From assembly GCA_964583155.1 (NCBI GenBank), contig CAZOUY010000006.1:20158-84157 (forward strand): a stretch of DNA of 64,000 nucleotides, written 5' to 3'. The DNA comes from CAG-826 sp964583155 (GTDB taxonomy: Bacteria; Bacillota_I; Bacilli_A; RFN20; CAG-826). The notes below the pieces were generated by a model. The model saw nothing but the letters and a program-made list of their open reading frames with translations, was not told the DNA's origin and did not search any database. Below, piece after piece: positions 25,286-35,382 of the stretch. The translations under genes were made by a program, and so were the position numbers. Position 1 is the first letter of the stretch. Every line of letters starts with the position of its first letter.

Positions 25286-26929
25286 ATGAAAAAACAAATC
25301 TGTTCATTATTTTTGCTAACACTACTTCTAGGCTCTTGTTCATTGACCCTCAAGCCGGGAAATAGTGTTGCTAATTCCAATAATGGGGGGGATGGAAGCT
25401 CATCAAAATATGATGATCCATCGTCGTCAATTAAAGATCCAAACTCTTCGACAACTAATCCATCATCGACAGTGGTAACGCCTCCATCTTCAACTACTGG
25501 AGAGAGTGGAAAATTTTTGGAAGAATATACCAATACCCTTCGTGACACCAATGAATCGATTGGATGGCATACTATGCAATCAACCGGTACGCAAAAGGTA
25601 TTGGTGGTGCCAGTCCGTTTTTCGGATGGTCCAACTTGGACAAGCGCGATGCTTTCCAATTTACAATTGGCGTTCTTCGGCGAAGCCAAATACACCAACT
25701 GGCAATCAGTTAAGACATTCTTTGCACAATCCAGTTATGGAAAGGTTGATATTACCGGTGAAGTATACGATAGTGTTTTAGAGGTGAGTATGTCGACCTC
25801 ATCATTCAACACACGATATAATACTAATAGTACAACATATGATCCCGGAAAATATATTGGTGACCTATTCTATAACAAAGCCTCTGCCAATTATTCCAAA
25901 CTGCAGGAATATGATCAAGATGGCGATGGTTATTTAGATGCTGTTATCTTTTGCTATTCAAATGACTTTTCAACATCCGATAATTCAGTTTATTGGGCAT
26001 GGTGCTCATACACTGATAATGATGGTAATAAGCTAGCACCTACTATTAATAATTATATGTGGGTAAGCTATAAGTTTATGGATGATAGTTATAGTGGCGT
26101 GGGAGCACCTTCTGGTATTGACGCGCATACTTTCATTCATGAGATGGGCCATATTTTGGGATTGGATGATTATTATTGCTACGATGATTATTCCTATGAT
26201 GGTGTTTATCCATGGAACTGCGCTGGTGAATTGGATATGCAATCGTTTAATGTCGGTGATCATAATATCTATTCAAAGTTTTCTTTAGGATGGGTTGATC
26301 CAATTTGGGTGAAAGAATCGACCACAATTAATTTGCGTTCATCCGCGCTATATGGAGATGCAATTTTAATTAATGATTCTTGGAATGGTACTATTTTTGA
26401 TGAATACCTTTTAATTGAGTATTACACTCCCGAAGGCAATAACTATCAGGATTCTAAATATTATTTCGATAGCCGCGATTTGATGTATACGGCTTCGGGA
26501 TTACGGATATATCACGTTGATGCTCGAATGGTGAAATTAACAAATCAAGGAAGATTTGTCAGCTACGCCAATACCCAAGATGAGATGGTCAGTACTTTGA
26601 AATCATCGACATATTGTGGCTATATTGGAGCTTCTAATTCTCAATCATGGTCATATTTAAACAGTAATAAGGATAAGGATCGTTTATTGCATTTAATCGA
26701 CAAGGGTGGAAATAATACTTTAAGTAAAGGTATTTCCGGAAGCGATTCTTACGGAACCTATGTCAATCGGACTTCCGCACTTTGGACAACAGGCTCGACC
26801 TTCAAGCCTACCAAATCATTCTTCATGTCTGGTGATAATAAATTCAACGACGGATCCACTATTGGATATACCATCAGCGTCGGAAGCATCAAGGATGGTG
26901 CCATTAGCGTGACCATTACGAAAAATTAA
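25286..26929 (+). CDS. M6-family metalloprotease lipoprotein (immune inhibitor A-like)
   Basis: This 547-residue lipoprotein has lipobox LLLGSCS, followed by a low-complexity Ser/Thr/Pro linker (about residues 30-75). The protease domain includes VLVVPVRFSD and the zinc motif HEMGHILGLDDYY (HExxH at 285-289, with the downstream GLDD typical of M6 enzymes). A C-terminal beta domain of about 200 residues starts around YSKFSLGWVDP. It is likely a surface-anchored secreted protease. TATAAT-like sequences and AAAGGAG precede it; a terminator follows. Substrate unknown. Confidence 0.85.
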   Translation: MKKQICSLFLLTLLLGSCSLTLKPGNSVANSNNGGDGSSSKYDDPSSSIKDPNSSTTNPSSTVVTPPSSTTGESGKFLEEYTNTLRDTNESIGWHTMQSTGTQKVLVVPVRFSDGPTWTSAMLSNLQLAFFGEAKYTNWQSVKTFFAQSSYGKVDITGEVYDSVLEVSMSTSSFNTRYNTNSTTYDPGKYIGDLFYNKASANYSKLQEYDQDGDGYLDAVIFCYSNDFSTSDNSVYWAWCSYTDNDGNKLAPTINNYMWVSYKFMDDSYSGVGAPSGIDAHTFIHEMGHILGLDDYYCYDDYSYDGVYPWNCAGELDMQSFNVGDHNIYSKFSLGWVDPIWVKESTTINLRSSALYGDAILINDSWNGTIFDEYLLIEYYTPEGNNYQDSKYYFDSRDLMYTASGLRIYHVDARMVKLTNQGRFVSYANTQDEMVSTLKSSTYCGYIGASNSQSWSYLNSNKDKDRLLHLIDKGGNNTLSKGISGSDSYGTYVNRTSALWTTGSTFKPTKSFFMSGDNKFNDGSTIGYTISVGSIKDGAISVTITKN

Positions 26930-26937
26930 AAAGGTTT

Positions 26938-26973
26938 AAAGGATATTTACGAAAGGTAAGTATCCTTTTTGTT
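26938..26973 (+). terminator. Rho-independent terminator
   Basis: AAAGGATATTTAC and GTAAGTATCCTTT pair fully (one T-G wobble) around a short loop and are followed by T-rich sequence. It ends the metalloprotease transcript. Confidence 0.85.
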
Positions 26974-27058
26974 TTGGAAATAAACATTTTGTTAATACAC
27001 CTATAAGTTCTTTTTTCTTTTTGCTATAATTATAAAGAATATTAAAGGAGTCATGATC

Positions 27059-29596
27059 ATGCTTTATCTATTACTAATTACGGGGACCTTAATGCTCATC
27101 TTAGGAATAACCTTGTTTATCATTTTGCATCGGATGAAAAGACGCAAAATCGTCTTAAGGATTGTCATATATTTTGTTTGTTCTTTTTTGGCAATGTTAT
27201 GCTTTAACATTATCGGTGCGGGAGTGGCTTTAGAAGGATTTAATAATATCACTTTATCGATATTCAGCACCTATTGGAAAAACACTTTAGAGGCCTTCGC
27301 TTTTAAAATAGGCATCACCGATAAGTTAGAATACGCTTTTAACAATCGTCAGTTATTCGCTAATAATTTCACTTATTGGTGGTTTGCTATTGGCTATTGG
27401 TGTGCTTTTATATCATGTGCCTTGACATCGATTGTGACGATTCTTTCAATCATATTTAGGACGCTTGGCAATTACCTGCGTGTTTGGATGACATTATGCC
27501 ACGACTCTGATATCTTGATTAATGGCAATCCTAATGATGAACAGTATTTGAAAAGCTACAATCGTAAAAATGTAATTATGCTTTTCACGATTCCGCTTAG
27601 TAATGAAGAAGAAAAGAATTTGTATTATGCACGAATTGCGTATTTAAAATTCGCGAGCTATGAGGATTTTATCAAATATATTTATAAGAAAAGACGCTTT
27701 TTGAAATCTAAAATCAATATAGTCTATTACACCAATCGGGAGGAGGAAAGATTAAAATTCCTTTCAACTGTTATTAATTATTTAGACAATAATCAGAAAT
27801 TAATGCTGCAAAATAGGGAGACAATTTCCTTTTTTATCTCTTTCTCATATCATAATTTTGCCTCAATCGATGATATTTACAAAGATAGAATCATCGCTTA
27901 TCAAATCCATTTATTCAATAAGTATGAGCTTTATGCCCAGGATTTTCAGATTCGCTATTCGTTTTATGATGTATTACAGCGTAATGATATTGATAAGTGC
28001 TGCCTAAAAGCGAATATTGAACCCAAGATTGTCTACGTCGGATTTGGAAAAGTTAATCAAGAAATGTTTCGGGTGTCCGTGATGAATAATCAATTTGCTT
28101 ATTATGATTCTGAAAATAAACGACTCTGTGAACGCCCGATTACTTATTATTTTTTTGATAAGAATGGTTGTATTAAAAACGACAAGAACTTCACTTATCA
28201 ATATGGAAGGTATGATCAAAATGACAATGATATTAAGCCTAATTGCCCGTTCAAAATTGGAACCCTTTCTAAGGATTCAAAGGAAGGATATGATGCCTTT
28301 TCTGATTCATTTATCGATCGGCTTTTAGAAGCACTTTCACCAAGCTCTGATGGAAATGAGGTACGTGCTCAAGTATTTATTTCTTGTAATGAAGATTTAG
28401 ATGATATCGACTTAGCGTTAAAAATCACTCGTCTTTTGAAATCAAAGCCCCAAATTAAAGGTCGCGTTAAGGTGTATGTTCGCTTGAAGAATCCTCATTT
28501 ACAGATCAAAATACAAGGCAACGAATTGATATCATATTACGGCGATGAAACGATGCTAAGTCATGATCACATCGTCAATGAGAAATTGATCTTTTTACAG
28601 GATGGCACTGACCAGTTTTATAAGAATTACTCACCTAATAATGAAATGAATTCTTTTGGATCTTGGCGTGATACTGAACCAATACAATTTCGAAGAAACG
28701 CTTATGAATGCATCAATGATTATTTGAAGCTACGACTTTTAGGATTCCAATTGGATACAACTGGTCAAGAAAAAGCGATGGATCCAAATGATGTTAATGA
28801 GTTATTTAAAGATTATTTAAATGCTCTTTTTCCAACATTAAATGAAGATGAAAGAAAAGAATTATTTGGTGGTGATTATAGCATTGATAAGACTAAACTC
28901 TATCACATATCTTCCGAATTTGTAAGTTTTTTAGGTGCGGATAAGGAAAAGAAGGATGAATCCTATGTCAATAAATATTTCATTCTTTTTGCGTTAAGCT
29001 ATCAAGAAAAATTACGATGGAATGCCTTCCATATTATGAATGGATATGCTTCGCTTCCATTTGATGAAACCGATGTTTGTTTAGTGGAAAATTTGGAAAA
29101 TCATAAATATTCGCTTTTTATTGTCAATAATTCTTATAAAAAAGCATACTTTTATTCACATGGCACTCATGATACCGAAATAATAAAGTATTATTCACAA
29201 TCGTTGAGTAATATAGAGGCGTCTAAGTTAAGTGCTGATGAATGTATTAACGCCAAAAGGCATGCGTGCTTGGTGTCCGTGGAGGGTTTAGATAAATATC
29301 ATCGTCATATGGCGATGATATGTCAGAAAGTGCTTCTTTCCTGTGCGCATGGTAAAGGTAATTTGGAACTAGAAAAACTCTTCGCATATTTAGAATTAGA
29401 CAGAGGAAAGAATGTAATATTAAGCAGCGATGCTAATCACATAAAAATCGATAATAATGATATGGGAATAGAAGATTATTTCTTAGATATCGCCAATTAT
29501 CAGGTCGATACGTACCGATTTGATGTTCAAAATGTTGTTAATCTATTTGCAAAATACGTTTGTGAGCATAATTATAGAATTATTAAAGATGGTTAG
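27059..29596 (+). CDS. Large membrane protein of unknown function with Rossmann-like and RyR-type motifs
   Basis: I chose ATG 27059 because AAAGGAG lies 8 bases upstream; ATG 27053 would be only 2 bases from it. The 845-residue protein has three N-terminal membrane helices (about residues 2-25, 40-60 and 115-140) and a long cytoplasmic part. Around residue 325 KIVYVGFGKVNQEMF looks like the start of a Rossmann fold, as in TrkA-N proteins. Near residue 655 YQEKLRWNAFHIMNGY matches the ExxRWxAxxxxxGW-type motif seen in bacterial TrkA-N/RyR proteins. This points to a nucleotide-binding membrane regulator or channel-related protein. It is followed 10 bases later by exonuclease III. I do not recognise a named family. 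Confidence 0.6.
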   Translation: MLYLLLITGTLMLILGITLFIILHRMKRRKIVLRIVIYFVCSFLAMLCFNIIGAGVALEGFNNITLSIFSTYWKNTLEAFAFKIGITDKLEYAFNNRQLFANNFTYWWFAIGYWCAFISCALTSIVTILSIIFRTLGNYLRVWMTLCHDSDILINGNPNDEQYLKSYNRKNVIMLFTIPLSNEEEKNLYYARIAYLKFASYEDFIKYIYKKRRFLKSKINIVYYTNREEERLKFLSTVINYLDNNQKLMLQNRETISFFISFSYHNFASIDDIYKDRIIAYQIHLFNKYELYAQDFQIRYSFYDVLQRNDIDKCCLKANIEPKIVYVGFGKVNQEMFRVSVMNNQFAYYDSENKRLCERPITYYFFDKNGCIKNDKNFTYQYGRYDQNDNDIKPNCPFKIGTLSKDSKEGYDAFSDSFIDRLLEALSPSSDGNEVRAQVFISCNEDLDDIDLALKITRLLKSKPQIKGRVKVYVRLKNPHLQIKIQGNELISYYGDETMLSHDHIVNEKLIFLQDGTDQFYKNYSPNNEMNSFGSWRDTEPIQFRRNAYECINDYLKLRLLGFQLDTTGQEKAMDPNDVNELFKDYLNALFPTLNEDERKELFGGDYSIDKTKLYHISSEFVSFLGADKEKKDESYVNKYFILFALSYQEKLRWNAFHIMNGYASLPFDETDVCLVENLENHKYSLFIVNNSYKKAYFYSHGTHDTEIIKYYSQSLSNIEASKLSADECINAKRHACLVSVEGLDKYHRHMAMICQKVLLSCAHGKGNLELEKLFAYLELDRGKNVILSSDANHIKIDNNDMGIEDYFLDIANYQVDTYRFDVQNVVNLFAKYVCEHNYRIIKDG

Positions 29597-29605
29597 GAGG
29601 ATAAC

Positions 29606-30379
29606 ATGAAAATAGTATCATTTAATGTCAATGGCATACGCGCGATTTTAACGAAGAATTTCACCGATATTTTTTCTTTGCTTGATGCGGATATTTTTTC
29701 GCTAAATGAAACAAAGTTTAGTGAAGAAGAGCATACTTTTTTTCCTTTCATGCCATCAGGATATTATACCTATTGGACCAATTCTAAAATTCGTAAAGGC
29801 TATTCCGGAGTGGCGGTTTATGCTAAACATCCGCCTCTTGCTGTTCATTATGGCTTAGAAAATGGTAAGTATGATGATGAAGGAAGAGTTATAACCTTAG
29901 AGTACCCGCATTTTTATTATGTCGCCTGTTATGTTCCTAATGCTGGTGAGGGGCTAAAAAGACTACCATACCGTATGGAATTTGAGAATGATATGCTAAG
30001 TTATCTTAATCAATTGAAAAGCCGCAAGACCGTGATCTATGGGGGCGATTTAAATGTCGCTCATCAAGAGATAGATCTGAAAAATCCTAAGGCCAATATG
30101 GGGATGGCGGGCTTCACAGATGAAGAACGCGCCATGATGACCCGGTTAATTGATAATGGCTTTATCGATGTTTTTCGTTATTTATATCCAGAAAGCGTTA
30201 TCTATTCATGGTGGAGTTATCGTTTTAAAGCACGTGAGAGGAATGCGGGCTGGCGCATCGATTATTTTTTAGTTGATGAAAAGAGCAGAGACCTTATTCA
30301 AAATATGATAATCCATACTGAAATCTATGGAAGTGATCATTGTCCCATCGAGATTAATGTTGACCTCTCATGGGAATAA
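29606..30379 (+). CDS. xth: Exodeoxyribonuclease III / AP endonuclease
   Basis: This 257-residue member of the exonuclease-endonuclease-phosphatase fold opens with KIVSFNVNGIRA. It has the metal-binding Glu in LNETKF, the catalytic Tyr in YVPNAGEG, YGGDLNVAH, YSWWSYRFKARERNAGWRID and the final SDHCPIE with catalytic Asp-His. It repairs abasic sites and digests 3' ends of duplex DNA. GGAGG precedes the ATG, 10 bases after the previous stop. Length and motifs are complete. Confidence 0.95.
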   Translation: MKIVSFNVNGIRAILTKNFTDIFSLLDADIFSLNETKFSEEEHTFFPFMPSGYYTYWTNSKIRKGYSGVAVYAKHPPLAVHYGLENGKYDDEGRVITLEYPHFYYVACYVPNAGEGLKRLPYRMEFENDMLSYLNQLKSRKTVIYGGDLNVAHQEIDLKNPKANMGMAGFTDEERAMMTRLIDNGFIDVFRYLYPESVIYSWWSYRFKARERNAGWRIDYFLVDEKSRDLIQNMIIHTEIYGSDHCPIEINVDLSWE

Positions 30380-30475
30380 AAGAGAAATCTTTTTTTAATG
30401 ATCACTATAAGTATTATCATGCTTCATTTTTTACTATGCTCTAAAATAAATAATAATATCATTCATACTCAGAGT

Positions 30476-30489
30476 TAAAAGCGCTTTCA
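30476..30489 (+). promoter_or_regulatory. cre-like box upstream of the lipoprotein cluster
   Basis: TAAAAGCGCTTTCA matches the CcpA consensus at 13 of 14 positions. A TATAAT at 30546-30551 is the likely -10 of the 30593 gene; the box lies upstream of that promoter, which would fit activation or weak repression. Confidence 0.4.
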
Positions 30490-30592
30490 TGAAAAAACAA
30501 GCGATTTATATTGTATTTAAAAGTCAAAATGTGTATTATTTTAAATATAATTTAAAACTAGCTTTTTGGGGTGTAATGAGGAGGCAAAAATC

Positions 30593-31378
30593 ATGAAAAC
30601 GAAATTAGTAATTGCATTATCCGCTTTTTTCTTATTATTGCCGACTTCATGTGATCACTCCTCAGGTAACTCCAGTGATAATGGGAACTTATGGGCGGAG
30701 CCCGCTAAAAGTGTTTTAAATACCGCGTTAAAGAATTATGATATCCCCGTATTTCAGGCGGATGAATACTATGCTGAAACTAATGATAGTTACGGCGTAA
30801 CGATGGCGGTTATCAATTGTATGGGTGGCTTCGATGAAAGTGCGGCCGAATTAATTTATACTTTATCATTGAAAAGCGAAGGCTATGAAATCGATGATTT
30901 AAAAGAAGAAGAGGGCTGCATTTATGGCGTGAAGGAAGTTGTTCCAGATACTCTTGCCATTGTCGTGCAATATGCTTATTTGGAAAAATATGCCAATATG
31001 CAGCGTTATAGCTATTTTGCCATTATTGCATATTTATATGAGAATCCCAACCAGCAAAATCCCGTCTATGAATCATGGCCGAGTCAAGAGATTAAATTGT
31101 TGTTAGGCGATGATATTCCTTCATACGAAAACGCAACGAAATATGAAATTATCAGTAGCTCGACTCTTGATGGTGAATTTGCCGTTGATATTTACTGCTA
31201 TGAAGCTCAAAACGATGCTGAAACAGTGTACTCATCCATAGTTAGTGAGGCTGGTTATGTCATCGAAGAGCATAATGGCTTATATTATGCAACCAATAAC
31301 GAATTGTCTCTTCAACTGATCTATTATATGTCCTATGATAATACGTTTTTTATCAGAGCTGATCGAATTAGCGATTAA
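30593..31378 (+). CDS. Small lipoprotein with duplicated domain, paralogue of the 34525 gene
   Basis: ATG 30593 follows GAGGAGG; a longer frame from TTG 30566 lacks a ribosome site. The 261-residue protein has a signal peptide ending LLLPTSC, a relaxed lipobox. The mature part repeats a roughly 100-residue unit twice. Each contains a D-IP-x-(F/Y) start (YDIPVFQADEYY; GDDIPSYENATKY), then beta strands ending in a (G)Y-x-I-(D/E) turn. The 34525 product has the same plan, so the two flank the 1006-residue lipoprotein as a paralogous pair. The family is not one I can name; no enzymatic motif is seen. Confidence 0.7.
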   Translation: MKTKLVIALSAFFLLLPTSCDHSSGNSSDNGNLWAEPAKSVLNTALKNYDIPVFQADEYYAETNDSYGVTMAVINCMGGFDESAAELIYTLSLKSEGYEIDDLKEEEGCIYGVKEVVPDTLAIVVQYAYLEKYANMQRYSYFAIIAYLYENPNQQNPVYESWPSQEIKLLLGDDIPSYENATKYEIISSSTLDGEFAVDIYCYEAQNDAETVYSSIVSEAGYVIEEHNGLYYATNNELSLQLIYYMSYDNTFFIRADRISD

Positions 31379-31437
31379 GGTTATTAAAAGAAATTATTCT
31401 TTTTAGTAATATTAAACCAAAATGAAAGGAGATTTTT

Positions 31438-34400
31438 ATGAAAAAGAATTTTAAATTTTTCGGATTGCTGCTAACGATGGCTGGAATCGTTTTAGCAGGC
31501 TGCGGTCCTAAAGATAACCCTTCCTCAACTACAGGTCCATCTTCAAATGGTGGTGGAGTTTCCAACGCTCTAAAGAAAGCTTTAGAAGCTGATTATTCCA
31601 ACATGACCGTTGAGGGCTATATGGCCTATGATTTAGGAATGGGAATTGAGGAGGAGTACTTCCAGGAAGTGGTTTACCATGATTACACTATCATCATGCC
31701 ACAATCGGCCGAAGATACGACTTACCTTTATTACCACGATTATGAAAACGAGAGTTATTTATATTTCGAGGATCGAGGTAATGGCGATGCTTGGTTGAAA
31801 AAAGGCTTAAATGATGCGTCTCTTGGCCTTCAATATACTTACTTTTCTTGGACTTATTCTTTACAATTTTTAAAAGCGGAAGATGCGGTTTATTCGCAAG
31901 GCGCTTACATCATTTCCAATCCAACGGTAATTGAAGAGTTGAATACGACAATGTTTGGTTTCGCGTGGTTTAACGAAATTGAATATGTTATGTTATTTTT
32001 AACGGACGATCATATTACTCAAATTACGGCGTTATGCAGTTTGGATAACGATGATGAGTGTGTTGTCATTAGAATGGGACAATTCGGAACCACATATTTT
32101 AATGATAGCTCATTACCTCCAGCTCCAACGAGTGCTAATGTCAGAACATATTATGACTATACCGGCACAGAACCAGTGGTTGATAAATATATCGATTCAT
32201 TGACGATTCAAACGGAAGGTAATCCTGCTCATGATGCTGATTTCGATATCATTTTAGATATTGAGAAGACCAGTGCAGTTTCGGTTACATATCTTCCAAC
32301 CGACGCTAATAAGAAGGATATTACATGGCATTCATCCGATGAAACGGTAGTGGCCATCGATTTCCATAGTACTTCGGGATGGCGGCTTGTTAAGGGTTTA
32401 AAAGCAGGAACGGCTGAAGTATACGCCACCGCTGTTGGAGCCGAAGGCAAAACCATCACTTCCAATACGTTAAAGGTGAAAGTAAATTCATTAGCGGAGC
32501 AAAATAAAGAAGGCTGCGTTTACGACTTTACCTTCATTAACATAGCGAATGATATTGTGATTGCAAGCAACGCTATCAACAATGATGCGCCATTTGAAAT
32601 CACCTCTAATAAGGCTGGTCTTCGTGATGGAAAATATTCCGATGGATCATTTGAAGCCGATCACTTGGTCTTATACTTGGATCCATTGAAAGTTGACTTT
32701 GATAAACCAGCGGGCAGCGAATTAGTATTTAATTTCGATGATCAACAGGTTTCTTCAATTTCACTTTATTATGGTTTATTCTATGATAGCCATAAATCCT
32801 ATGCTAGCAAAGTATCAAGCGCCAAGATTTTAACATCTAATGACGGCGAGACATGGGATGAAATCGATATTCTTGCGGAAATTCAAGAAAATGCTTCTGG
32901 AACTAACAAGAAATTAATGGAGCATTCATTTGCGCCTGCCTCCATCGTTAAGATCCGTTTAGAATCTTCAATGGTCGGTAATTCTTATGTTATCGGTTTA
33001 GATAATGTTGCTTTTATGGCTAATGAAGATTGCCATATGCATGGAACAGGACCCGAAATAGTCGATGTTGAATCGATTACCATTTCCGCGGTTTCTACTG
33101 AAGTAAAAGAAGGCTCCACTTTATTATTCGGAGCGGTTGTAAGCCCAAGCAATGCCAGCAACAAAAATGTCACCTGGCATTCAGGAAACGAAGAGATTTT
33201 AACCATTGATAGCAATGGTAAAGTGACCGGTGTAAAAGCAGGTGAGACCATGGTTTATGCCTTAAGCGCTGATGGACTTATCAAATCAAATGAGGTGACG
33301 GTTACAGTTCTTCCTGCTCCTCATATGACCTCAGAGTATCTTGGTGTTTTCATTGCCGAAGTCTTTACTAATAGTGATTACTATGAATTTGTCTTACGAG
33401 TGTTGGACACCGATCATGCTCAAGTTGAAGTTGCGGATGTAACTTATAATTTTGTTTTAGATGATTATGATGAAGAAGATCGTTTCTATGTTTTGAAGGG
33501 TGAAAATGATATTTCCTTGCGAATCAAATATTCAACCTACAATAAGGTAATGGAGGTTTTCGGTTCATTTGGAGGCTTTACCTTAGGCAATACTTACACT
33601 AATAATGGTGAAGAGTTTACGCCTTTTGTCGCTGCGACTTCTATTAGTATTTCGTTTGGAAAAGATGATAACACTTTAGTAGTTGGCGAAAAGGCATCCG
33701 TAATTGCAACAGTCGCTCCTAGCGATGCTTATTATAGAGAATTGACAAGAACGAACAGCAATCCTGATATCGCGGATTTTGAGAGCTCTGACAGCAATGT
33801 CTTAGTAGCAAAACAAGCTGGTGAAGTGACTATTACTTTCACCAATAAGGAAGGCGTTAGTAATTCGATTACAATTACAGTCTTACCGGTCAAGCAGGTT
33901 ACTGGTTTAACAATTAATGCTCCGGCAACATTGGAATTAGGTCAAAGTGTTGAATTGACAGTTGATATTGAACCACTTGATTACAATAGTGTTAATTTGA
34001 CTTGGGACTCATCGGATACCAGCGTTGCGACTGTTTCGAAAAACACAGTGACTGGTGTCGTTAGCCTTAATGCCAAGTCATTGGGTGAATGCACTATTAC
34101 ATGTACTGATACCGTATCCGGTGTTACCACAAGCGTGACGGTTGAAGTTGTCGGTGTTTCCGACAAATTACCTTCAGCGATGGTGGGAACCTGGAACGCT
34201 GATTATGATGATTATGCGGTCTTTACTTTTGAAATTGATGCTACGGGTAATGTTATTTGGACAGATGATATCTTTGAATATGAAGCTGATTTAACCCTCG
34301 AATCAATTTCGAATAATGAATATACCTTCAGATCGGCCAATGATGACGTACTAGTCTTTAGTTTTGATGAAGATACCGATACATTAACAGTAATATCCTT

Positions 34401-34458
34401 TACTGATGCATACAGCGGATATTATGAATTCATTTCCGAAATGGTTTGCTACAAATAG
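31438..34458 (+). CDS. Large Big2-repeat surface lipoprotein
   Basis: This 1006-residue lipoprotein has lipobox VLAGCG followed by CGPKDNP and a short Ser/Gly linker. Residues about 40-235 form a separate domain. A Big2-like repeat (about 245-345) follows, with ITWHSSDETVVAI. Residues about 355-535 form a galactose-binding-like beta-sandwich (ILTSNDGETWDEI). Further Big2 units lie at about 540-625 (VTWHSGNEEILTIDSNGKV), 725-815 and 818-905 (LTWDSSDTSVATV). The C-terminus (about 915-1006) resembles a small beta-barrel starting MVGTWNADYDD. It is likely an adhesin or glycan-binding surface protein. Ribosome site GAAAGGAG is present; a terminator follows the gene. Confidence 0.75.
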   Translation: MKKNFKFFGLLLTMAGIVLAGCGPKDNPSSTTGPSSNGGGVSNALKKALEADYSNMTVEGYMAYDLGMGIEEEYFQEVVYHDYTIIMPQSAEDTTYLYYHDYENESYLYFEDRGNGDAWLKKGLNDASLGLQYTYFSWTYSLQFLKAEDAVYSQGAYIISNPTVIEELNTTMFGFAWFNEIEYVMLFLTDDHITQITALCSLDNDDECVVIRMGQFGTTYFNDSSLPPAPTSANVRTYYDYTGTEPVVDKYIDSLTIQTEGNPAHDADFDIILDIEKTSAVSVTYLPTDANKKDITWHSSDETVVAIDFHSTSGWRLVKGLKAGTAEVYATAVGAEGKTITSNTLKVKVNSLAEQNKEGCVYDFTFINIANDIVIASNAINNDAPFEITSNKAGLRDGKYSDGSFEADHLVLYLDPLKVDFDKPAGSELVFNFDDQQVSSISLYYGLFYDSHKSYASKVSSAKILTSNDGETWDEIDILAEIQENASGTNKKLMEHSFAPASIVKIRLESSMVGNSYVIGLDNVAFMANEDCHMHGTGPEIVDVESITISAVSTEVKEGSTLLFGAVVSPSNASNKNVTWHSGNEEILTIDSNGKVTGVKAGETMVYALSADGLIKSNEVTVTVLPAPHMTSEYLGVFIAEVFTNSDYYEFVLRVLDTDHAQVEVADVTYNFVLDDYDEEDRFYVLKGENDISLRIKYSTYNKVMEVFGSFGGFTLGNTYTNNGEEFTPFVAATSISISFGKDDNTLVVGEKASVIATVAPSDAYYRELTRTNSNPDIADFESSDSNVLVAKQAGEVTITFTNKEGVSNSITITVLPVKQVTGLTINAPATLELGQSVELTVDIEPLDYNSVNLTWDSSDTSVATVSKNTVTGVVSLNAKSLGECTITCTDTVSGVTTSVTVEVVGVSDKLPSAMVGTWNADYDDYAVFTFEIDATGNVIWTDDIFEYEADLTLESISNNEYTFRSANDDVLVFSFDEDTDTLTVISFTDAYSGYYEFISEMVCYK

Positions 34459-34471
34459 TTTTGTTGAATTG

Positions 34472-34508
34472 ATCATGAGATGGCTATAGCGGTCATCTCA
34501 TGATTTTT
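34472..34508 (+). terminator. Rho-independent terminator
   Basis: ATCATGAGATG and CATCTCATGAT form a perfect 11-base stem around an 11-base loop, followed by TTTT. Confidence 0.85.
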
Positions 34509-34524
34509 AAAAGGAGTTGCTTCT

Positions 34525-35328
34525 ATGAAAAAACACATATTTTTGTCGTTATGCTCATTTTTATTGCTTACTTCTTGCCACAATGAGACTTTTCATTCTA
34601 CATGGAAAGATTCGGAAGTGGCTAAGAATATCGAATCATCGATTAAATACGATATTCCGTATATTGAAGCGGAATCATATTATTCATATACATCGGTGGA
34701 TGATTTTAATGAACCGGTCCTGAGCATTGGCTGTAATTTTGCCACGGATGAGGAGGTTAATAACTCCTTAGATCGATATTATGCTATATGCGATAATAGC
34801 GGATATACTATGGCCCGGCAAACGGTTCAGCAACCGACGACAGGCGGGTATTATGAATTTGAATGCTGCTTTGCCGATTTGGTGATTAATGATGGCTTTG
34901 CTATTGAAATTCAATTCACCATTGGAAAGGTCGATAGTAATGCTTCAAGAGAACAATTATGTATTTTGGCTTTTACCTATGTGCCCGTTTATGATGATCG
35001 TTGGCCCACTAATTTGGTTTCGCATTATTTAGGATTTGATATTCCTCATTATGAATTTACCGGTGCTCAATATAGCGCCCAAGTGGAAATTGATAGCACC
35101 TATAAAGTTCCGATTGTGACAATCATGATCAAGAATGCGGATGAGGCTTCGGAGAGTGAATATTATAAAAAATTAAGCGATCTAGGATATGTTATTGATG
35201 ATAGTTCCTATTCAGATGGCTATGGCTATTATGCTTTCGCGAAGGACAATTCACATTGTATCGAGTTCTATTATAATGCGTATTATGGCTTATTGATCTT
35301 TGCGTGGTCTTTAGAGGGCATTAATTAA
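34525..35328 (+). CDS. Small lipoprotein, paralogue of the 30593 gene
   Basis: This 267-residue protein has lipobox LLTSCH and the same two-unit plan as the 30593 product: YDIPYIEAESYYSY in the first half, then WPTNLVSHYLGFDIPHYE in the second, where the paralogue has WPSQEIKLLLGDDIPSYE. Each unit ends with a GY-x-(M/I) turn and beta strands. Overall identity looks moderate, so this is an old duplication rather than a recent repeat. Ribosome site AAAAGGAG precedes the ATG, right after the preceding terminator. Function unknown. Confidence 0.7.
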   Translation: MKKHIFLSLCSFLLLTSCHNETFHSTWKDSEVAKNIESSIKYDIPYIEAESYYSYTSVDDFNEPVLSIGCNFATDEEVNNSLDRYYAICDNSGYTMARQTVQQPTTGGYYEFECCFADLVINDGFAIEIQFTIGKVDSNASREQLCILAFTYVPVYDDRWPTNLVSHYLGFDIPHYEFTGAQYSAQVEIDSTYKVPIVTIMIKNADEASESEYYKKLSDLGYVIDDSSYSDGYGYYAFAKDNSHCIEFYYNAYYGLLIFAWSLEGIN

Positions 35329-35352
35329 AAAAAGCGGACAACCGCTTTTTTT
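35327..35352 (+). terminator. Rho-independent terminator
   Basis: AAAAAAGCGG-ACAA-CCGCTTTTTTT immediately follows the lipoprotein's stop; the symmetric A and T runs could work in both directions. Confidence 0.85.
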
Positions 35353-35382
35353 ATGATCGATAGACGAGGAAGGAGATAAAAA

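Noticed and set aside
30566..30592. TTG start giving a longer lipoprotein
   Set aside because: GAGGAGG sits just before ATG 30593, which begins a proper signal peptide; the extension would put charged residues before it.
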